Of a stretch of DNA of 64,000 nt, positions 60,830 through 64,000 are shown piece after piece. Both the position numbers and the translations under genes were made by a program. Origin of the DNA: WAOL01 sp964399035 (lineage in GTDB: Archaea; Thermoproteota; Thermoprotei_A; Sulfolobales; NBVN01); the NCBI GenBank assembly GCA_964399035.1, contig CAYNPH010000009.1, positions 106,510 through 170,509 of the forward strand, given 5' to 3'. Each line of letters begins with the position of its first letter. Position 1 is the stretch's first letter. Under the pieces are notes generated by a model. The model saw only the letters and a program-made list of their open reading frames with translations. It made no database searches and had not been told where the DNA came from.

Positions 60830-61030
60830 ATGGCTAAGAGGAGAGGTACTAAGAGGAAGAAGAGCAGGAAGAAGACCACCGGGCCTATGACTGCAGCTGG
60901 TCTAGTGAGATTCTTTGACGATGTTGATGCGAAGGTTAAGATCTCACCATATGGTGTCCTCTGGATCGCGATAGGGTTCTCGGTGTTCGTCGCTGTGTTA
61001 GGGTATGTGGTCGCGTTTATGATGCCTTAA
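60830..61030 (+). CDS. secG: Preprotein translocase subunit Sec61-beta (SecG)
   Basis: The 66-residue protein has a basic N-terminus (AKRRGTKRKKSRKK), the family stretch TAAGLVRFFDDVDAKVKISPYGVLW and one C-terminal membrane span (about residues 41-64). It is the small subunit of the SecYEG/Sec61 translocon. The ATG at 60830 and the TATA box agree. Neighbours give no Sec operon. Confidence 0.93.
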   Translation: MAKRRGTKRKKSRKKTTGPMTAAGLVRFFDDVDAKVKISPYGVLWIAIGFSVFVAVLGYVVAFMMP

Positions 61031-61075
61031 AGCACCTTAAGGAAGCGAAGCATTTCCTGGTTAACTTAAATAGAC

Positions 61076-62410
61076 TTACTTAATCCATTCGGTCCAAGGT
61101 GCTTTGAGTTCTGTGCACAGGTGCTCATGTCCGTACCTCTCTAAGGGCTTCATCAAATGTTTGAACGACTTAGGTGGTGGTAAGTATAGGCCCTCCTCAA
61201 CGCGTCTCTCAACAGCAATGTACTCAAACCATTTACCTGTAGCCCTAAATCCGCACCCAACGCACTTAAGTCCCCCGGACCTACCAAGTGACTTAAGCCT
61301 CCTACCGCATATCGGACAACGTGGGTTCCTCGCAACGTATCTCGGCACGTACCTCAAAACAATTTTCTCAACCTGAAGCACAGTTCCGACTCCTTCCCAA
61401 AACTTAGCTGAGCCGCACACCTTAATCACGTCACCAACCCTAACATGTTGCAGCACCCTCGAAAGCCCGCTCTCCCTAAAAGAAGCCACATGAACGCATC
61501 CAGAAGAGTCGCAGACCTCAACCACGGTGGCTCCACCTTCAAGCGTAATGGGTTTAGATGATACTATACCAGAAACACAGCCGGTCTGGAACGCCCTAAT
61601 CGAGTCGACCTCCCTTGCCACGTGGTGAGCGTCAGTGTGCTGATTCGTCCTGAATATTGTCCATCCCTCAATAGGCTCGCACACCTTAATGATTCGCAGT
61701 GCCTTAAGCAGGACCTCAGGTTCACTGCCCCGCACCCCACATAGTACGGGGTCCGGACCTCCAGGCGTTATTAGTATCCTGCCTGATTCAGGGTCGATAT
61801 TCAGGAAGGTTTCGCCCTGCGTTTCCTTATCCATCATGATGACTGAGTCGTGGTCAATGCACCGCTCTGACCTGCAGTTCAACCGGTAAATAAGTAGCTC
61901 GTAAGTGCAGTCATGGGGAGGTAACCACCCCACGGCCGCGGCGGCGCCCACTAATCCTCTACTCCATCTGCTGGGGTACCACGTAACGTTCTCAGACTCC
62001 CTGAGGGTACTCATCACTATGTCTGGCGGGACATAATCCGTTAGGGCCTTGAGGTATAGGGCCTTGAACTCATTCTTGGGCCTGCCCTTAACGATGACTA
62101 TCCCTGGCTCCGTCTCCGGCCTATGCGGTAGTTCTTCAGTGTAGTTTGTCAGGAACTCAATTATGAACTCGCTTACCTTACTGAACTCGCTCTCCGGGAT
62201 CGTGAACCTGAGTGCTACAGCTCCATTTCCCCTAGTCTTGAAGGGTATTGTGGGGTTGAGACGCACGAGGTTTGGGTAGTCGATGAACTTCGCTCCGCAT
62301 CTGTTGATTAATTCCTTAACTAACCTGTACGCGGCGTGGGTGGTGCACCCGCCTGAAGGCGAGTCTAAATCATCGATACCTACGTGTACTTCCGTAAAAA
62401 CCACGTTCAT
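61076..62410 (-). CDS. tiaS: tRNA(Ile) 2-agmatinylcytidine synthetase TiaS
   Basis: TiaS puts agmatine on C34 of tRNA-Ile(CAU) so that it reads AUA. The N-terminal VGIDDLDSPSGGCTTHAAY (about residues 10-28) is the family mark of the kinase-like domain. An OB-fold domain (HVRVGDVIKVCGSAKF, about 325-340) and a zinc ribbon (CPICGRRL and CVGCGF, about 367-389) follow. Length 444 is normal. Its start shares one base with the stop of the upstream gene. Confidence 0.95.
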   Translation of the reverse strand: MNVVFTEVHVGIDDLDSPSGGCTTHAAYRLVKELINRCGAKFIDYPNLVRLNPTIPFKTRGNGAVALRFTIPESEFSKVSEFIIEFLTNYTEELPHRPETEPGIVIVKGRPKNEFKALYLKALTDYVPPDIVMSTLRESENVTWYPSRWSRGLVGAAAAVGWLPPHDCTYELLIYRLNCRSERCIDHDSVIMMDKETQGETFLNIDPESGRILITPGGPDPVLCGVRGSEPEVLLKALRIIKVCEPIEGWTIFRTNQHTDAHHVAREVDSIRAFQTGCVSGIVSSKPITLEGGATVVEVCDSSGCVHVASFRESGLSRVLQHVRVGDVIKVCGSAKFWEGVGTVLQVEKIVLRYVPRYVARNPRCPICGRRLKSLGRSGGLKCVGCGFRATGKWFEYIAVERRVEEGLYLPPPKSFKHLMKPLERYGHEHLCTELKAPWTEWIK

Positions 62411-62658
62411 CAGCGTTGGAATTTCTTACCCTCAACTATTATCATTGTTAAGGTGGACCTTACCTTCGGTATCTTCCTTATCCTACTTGATATTATTTCC
62501 TTCAGGGCCTCGGTAGTGTCGGCCTTCACCTTAGCGACAATGTCGTAAACACCGTAAACGATGTATGCTTCAGTGACTCCGTCTATGTTCGCTAAGGTTT
62601 GCAGCACCTCTTCTTCGGTGCCTATATCCGTGTTTATGAGTACTATTGCCTCAGCCAT
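62410..62658 (-). CDS. Stand-alone RAM (Lrp/AsnC ligand-binding) domain protein
   Basis: The small protein begins MAEAIVLINTDIGTEEEVLQTL and has GVYDIVAKVKADT, the beta-alpha-beta pattern of the Lrp C-terminal domain, but no helix-turn-helix. Stand-alone RAM proteins form rings and may bind amino acids or modulate Lrp partners. ATG 62658 is preferred to GTG 62670. It overlaps tiaS by one base. Confidence 0.9.
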   Translation of the reverse strand: MAEAIVLINTDIGTEEEVLQTLANIDGVTEAYIVYGVYDIVAKVKADTTEALKEIISSRIRKIPKVRSTLTMIIVEGKKFQR

Positions 62659-62747
62659 GTTCGTCCCCACCCTAAGGGTACTCGAAGGAAATATAAAGCT
62701 TAACCCCTTGGAGTGAATGTTCGTTGATGGAGGAGTGATGACATTCC

Positions 62748-63281
62748 ATGAAGGTGATGGTGTACGTCATCAGAGTGTGGGGGGATAACCCGAAGCTCTC
62801 AACGGCCCTAAAGCTAGTTAGGCATGGATTAGCCATTAGGGCTTCCCCGGAAGGGATTCCGAGGGGTGCCGTAGTCCTTGACCCGTCCTCACGCGTTGTG
62901 TTAGCACCCCCTGATAGGGAACCCATACTTAAGTCAGGCTTAGTCGTGATCGACTCATCCTGGAACAGGGGCATTAACGACATCACTGCGGTGGTCAGGA
63001 GGTTAAGGGGTTGTCGGCGTAGGGTCCTCCCCCTACTCAGGGCAGGAAACCCAGTAAACTATGCGGTCTTCACGAAGCTAAGTAGCGCTGAGGCGGTTGC
63101 GGCGGCCCTATATATTGTTGGGCTGAAGGACCAAGCCCTGGAAACCCTAAGTAAGTTCAAGTGGGGGAAAACCTTCCTAAACCTAAACAAGGATATGCTC
63201 GAGGAGTACTCTAATACATTAACCCGGGAGGAGGTACTAAGGATCCAGGAGAAGTACCTGAGGAAGTACGGGCTTGTCTAG
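62748..63281 (+). CDS. tsr3: rRNA aminocarboxypropyltransferase Tsr3 (DUF367)
   Basis: Tsr3 adds the 3-amino-3-carboxypropyl group of SAM to a hypermodified base in small-subunit rRNA. Family segments are VIDSSWN (about residues 67-73), RVLPLLRAGNPVNYAVFTKLSSAEAVAAALYIVG (about 91-124) and LSKFKWGKTFLNLN (about 131-144). The length of 177 is normal. Its stop codon is the last base before the RNase P RNA 3' end at 63282, so the two genes abut tail to tail. Confidence 0.93.
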   Translation: MKVMVYVIRVWGDNPKLSTALKLVRHGLAIRASPEGIPRGAVVLDPSSRVVLAPPDREPILKSGLVVIDSSWNRGINDITAVVRRLRGCRRRVLPLLRAGNPVNYAVFTKLSSAEAVAAALYIVGLKDQALETLSKFKWGKTFLNLNKDMLEEYSNTLTREEVLRIQEKYLRKYGLV

Positions 63282-63613
63282 GGGGCGGTGCCGGCTGTAG
63301 CCCGCCTTCTGTACTGCGGCGGCATTTAGCTATGCGGCCCACCCGTGCCTCACGCGGCAACTCATCGGCACTGCTCGGCCTTGCTCCCGGGGGGACGGCC
63401 GTTTCAACGCATCCGTCCCCATCCTCAGCGGGTTACTGACCCCCTGTTGCCAAGGGATCCTCACCGCATCATCGACATCCGAGGACGGCCGTGTCGTTTC
63501 TGCGCCGTTGCCGCGGGTCTCCCCGCACCCCTTACGGGGTCCCCGTGCCGCGTGGAGGGCGGTGCTTCCTCAGGGGCTTAAAGCCCCCGTAGCCGCCAGC
63601 CGGCTCCGCCCCC
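63282..63613 (-). ncRNA. rnpB: RNase P RNA
   Basis: The minus strand reads as an archaeal type A RNase P RNA of about 332 nt. The ends form stem P1 (GGGGCGG with CCGCCCC, plus GCCGGCT with AGCCGGC). The CR-I region is GAGGAAGCACCGCC (complement of 63559-63572), CAGAAACGACAC marks the specificity domain and ACAGAAGGCGGGCTAC (complement of 63297-63312) is CR-IV/V. It cuts the 5' leader off pre-tRNA. A TATA-like sequence lies at 63634-63642 on the minus strand. Confidence 0.92.
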
Positions 63614-63680
63614 AACAAACAACCCACTACAAACCTAATTTACCTGACCACTTAAGCACGAGGAATCACCGCGGAAACGC

Positions 63681-63686
63681 TTAAAT
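63681..63686 (+). promoter_or_regulatory. TATA box of tRNA-Ala
   Basis: TTAAAT lies 26-31 nt before position 1 of the tRNA. Confidence 0.45.
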
Positions 63687-63711
63687 CTCAAGTTAATACT
63701 CAAAGAAACGA

Positions 63712-63788
63712 GGGCCGGTAGCTCAGCCTGGAAGAGCGCTCGGCTTGCAACCGAGAGGTCCCGGGTTCAAGTCCCGGCCGGTCCACCA
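63712..63788 (+). tRNA. tRNA-Ala (TGC)
   Basis: The cloverleaf has acceptor GGGCCGG/CCGGTCC with a G3:U70 pair, the alanine identity element, an anticodon stem CTCGG/CCGAG with loop CTTGCAA (anticodon TGC), and T arm CCGGG TTCAAGT CCCGG. A73 and CCA are encoded. There is no intron. The 3' end of a minus-strand ORF lies inside it. Confidence 0.95.
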
Positions 63789-64000
63789 CCCAGCCTTACC
63801 TTTTACATTAACTAAGTAATACTTGGCTATTTCCTCTAGGGGGCCAATGTAGATCGTTTTAATTTTACCTTGTTTATCCCTGCCGTGGAGGTAGACGTAT
63901 GGCTTTCCCTTCACCTTTTTAACCACAAAGCGTAGAACCAACAGTGCTTCCCCGTGATTTCTCGCGTGGTCCTCTATTGTGGTTAACTCCTGCGTCGTGG
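63723..64000 (-). CDS. Partial ORF that ends inside tRNA-Ala (cut by right window edge)
   Basis: The minus frame is open from the right edge to a TGA at 63723-63725, 92 codons in the window. Its middle (VVKKVKGKPYVYLHGRDKQGKIKTIYIGPLEEI) looks like a real beta-hairpin protein of the kind with YxGPL, which I cannot name. The last 20 or so residues (GRDLNPGPLGCKPSALPG) are simply the antisense of tRNA-Ala. A TTG at 63941 is only an internal start candidate, since the frame stays open upstream. It may be an integration scar or a gene shortened by the tRNA. Confidence 0.5.
   Translation of the reverse strand, partial: TTQELTTIEDHARNHGEALLVLRFVVKKVKGKPYVYLHGRDKQGKIKTIYIGPLEEIAKYYLVNVKGKAGWWTGRDLNPGPLGCKPSALPG

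Noticed and set aside
63345..63581. Plus-strand ORF of 78 codons
   Set aside because: It lies inside the RNase P RNA gene.
1..64000. CRISPR arrays, insertion sequences, toxin-antitoxin or restriction genes
   Set aside because: I found no regularly spaced repeats, transposase motifs or defence genes in any region.

Overview
The window is a gene-dense stretch of a hyperthermophilic archaeal chromosome, most likely a crenarchaeon (Thermoproteota, class Thermoprotei). Reasons: an archaeal TFB whose zinc ribbon keeps only two of four cysteines (as in Sulfolobus), a TFE-beta subunit with a C-terminal Fe-S motif, ribosomal protein S30e, Gar1, Nop5/fibrillarin, GatD/GatE, TiaS, an A-type ATP synthase and short leaders behind TATA-like boxes. 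A full-length RNase P RNA argues against the Thermoproteaceae, which carry a minimal form. I cannot name the genus; a Desulfurococcales-like organism is a reasonable guess.

Layout. 1-4141: a cut-off zinc-ribbon gene, the UPF0201/UPF0200 pair, RNase Z with a tRNA G10 methyltransferase, and PRPP synthetase, all on the minus strand. 4254-9330: a radical SAM enzyme with a GPN GTPase, a GC-rich probable non-coding RNA (about 6214-6390), the beta subunit of an ADP-forming acyl-CoA synthetase, a long coiled-coil protein and a DUF373 membrane protein. 9346-18281: cis-prenyltransferase, S8e, SRP19, Gar1-TFB, Trm1, TFE-beta, THEP1, a COG1395 regulator, fibrillarin-Nop5, S30e. 18370-23474: GatD-GatE, a short TFB-like protein and an NAD-kinase-like protein. 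23464-28104: the glycine cleavage system (P1, P2, T, H) around a divergent promoter. 28180-32056: two unknown proteins, primase large subunit, an unknown protein coupled to an Lrp-like regulator, PCNA. 32240-41036: the A-type ATP synthase operon in the order H, I, K, E, C, F, A, B, D, then a UPF0216 gene. 41550-44940: tRNA-His, PINc ATPase, SWIM protein, Elf1-like factor, GGGP synthase, tRNA-Gly. 45058-51413: a TauE-type exporter pair, an SRPBCC-like protein of unknown role, a D-glutamate-cyclase-like protein, a KaiC-like ATPase, UPRT and a CBS protein. 51476-57005: a three-subunit molybdenum hydroxylase with XdhC-like and MobA-like maturation genes. 57131-60049: four-subunit pyruvate/2-oxoacid:ferredoxin oxidoreductase. 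60473-64000: MazG-like, Sec61-beta, TiaS, a stand-alone RAM domain, Tsr3, RNase P RNA, tRNA-Ala, and a gene that runs off the right edge and ends inside the tRNA.

Most of the window is housekeeping: tRNA/rRNA maturation and modification, basal transcription, replication, energy coupling, glycine/C1 metabolism, and peripheral molybdenum and ferredoxin-linked redox enzymes. There are no insertion sequences, CRISPR arrays or clear defence islands. The least explained signals are the structured RNA candidate at 6214-6390, a three-way-junction fold at 60423-60479, a box C/D RNA candidate at 32110-32175, an exact 35-nt repeat shared by the two ATP synthase stalk genes, an unusual C33 in tRNA-Gly, and several conserved-looking proteins without assigned function.
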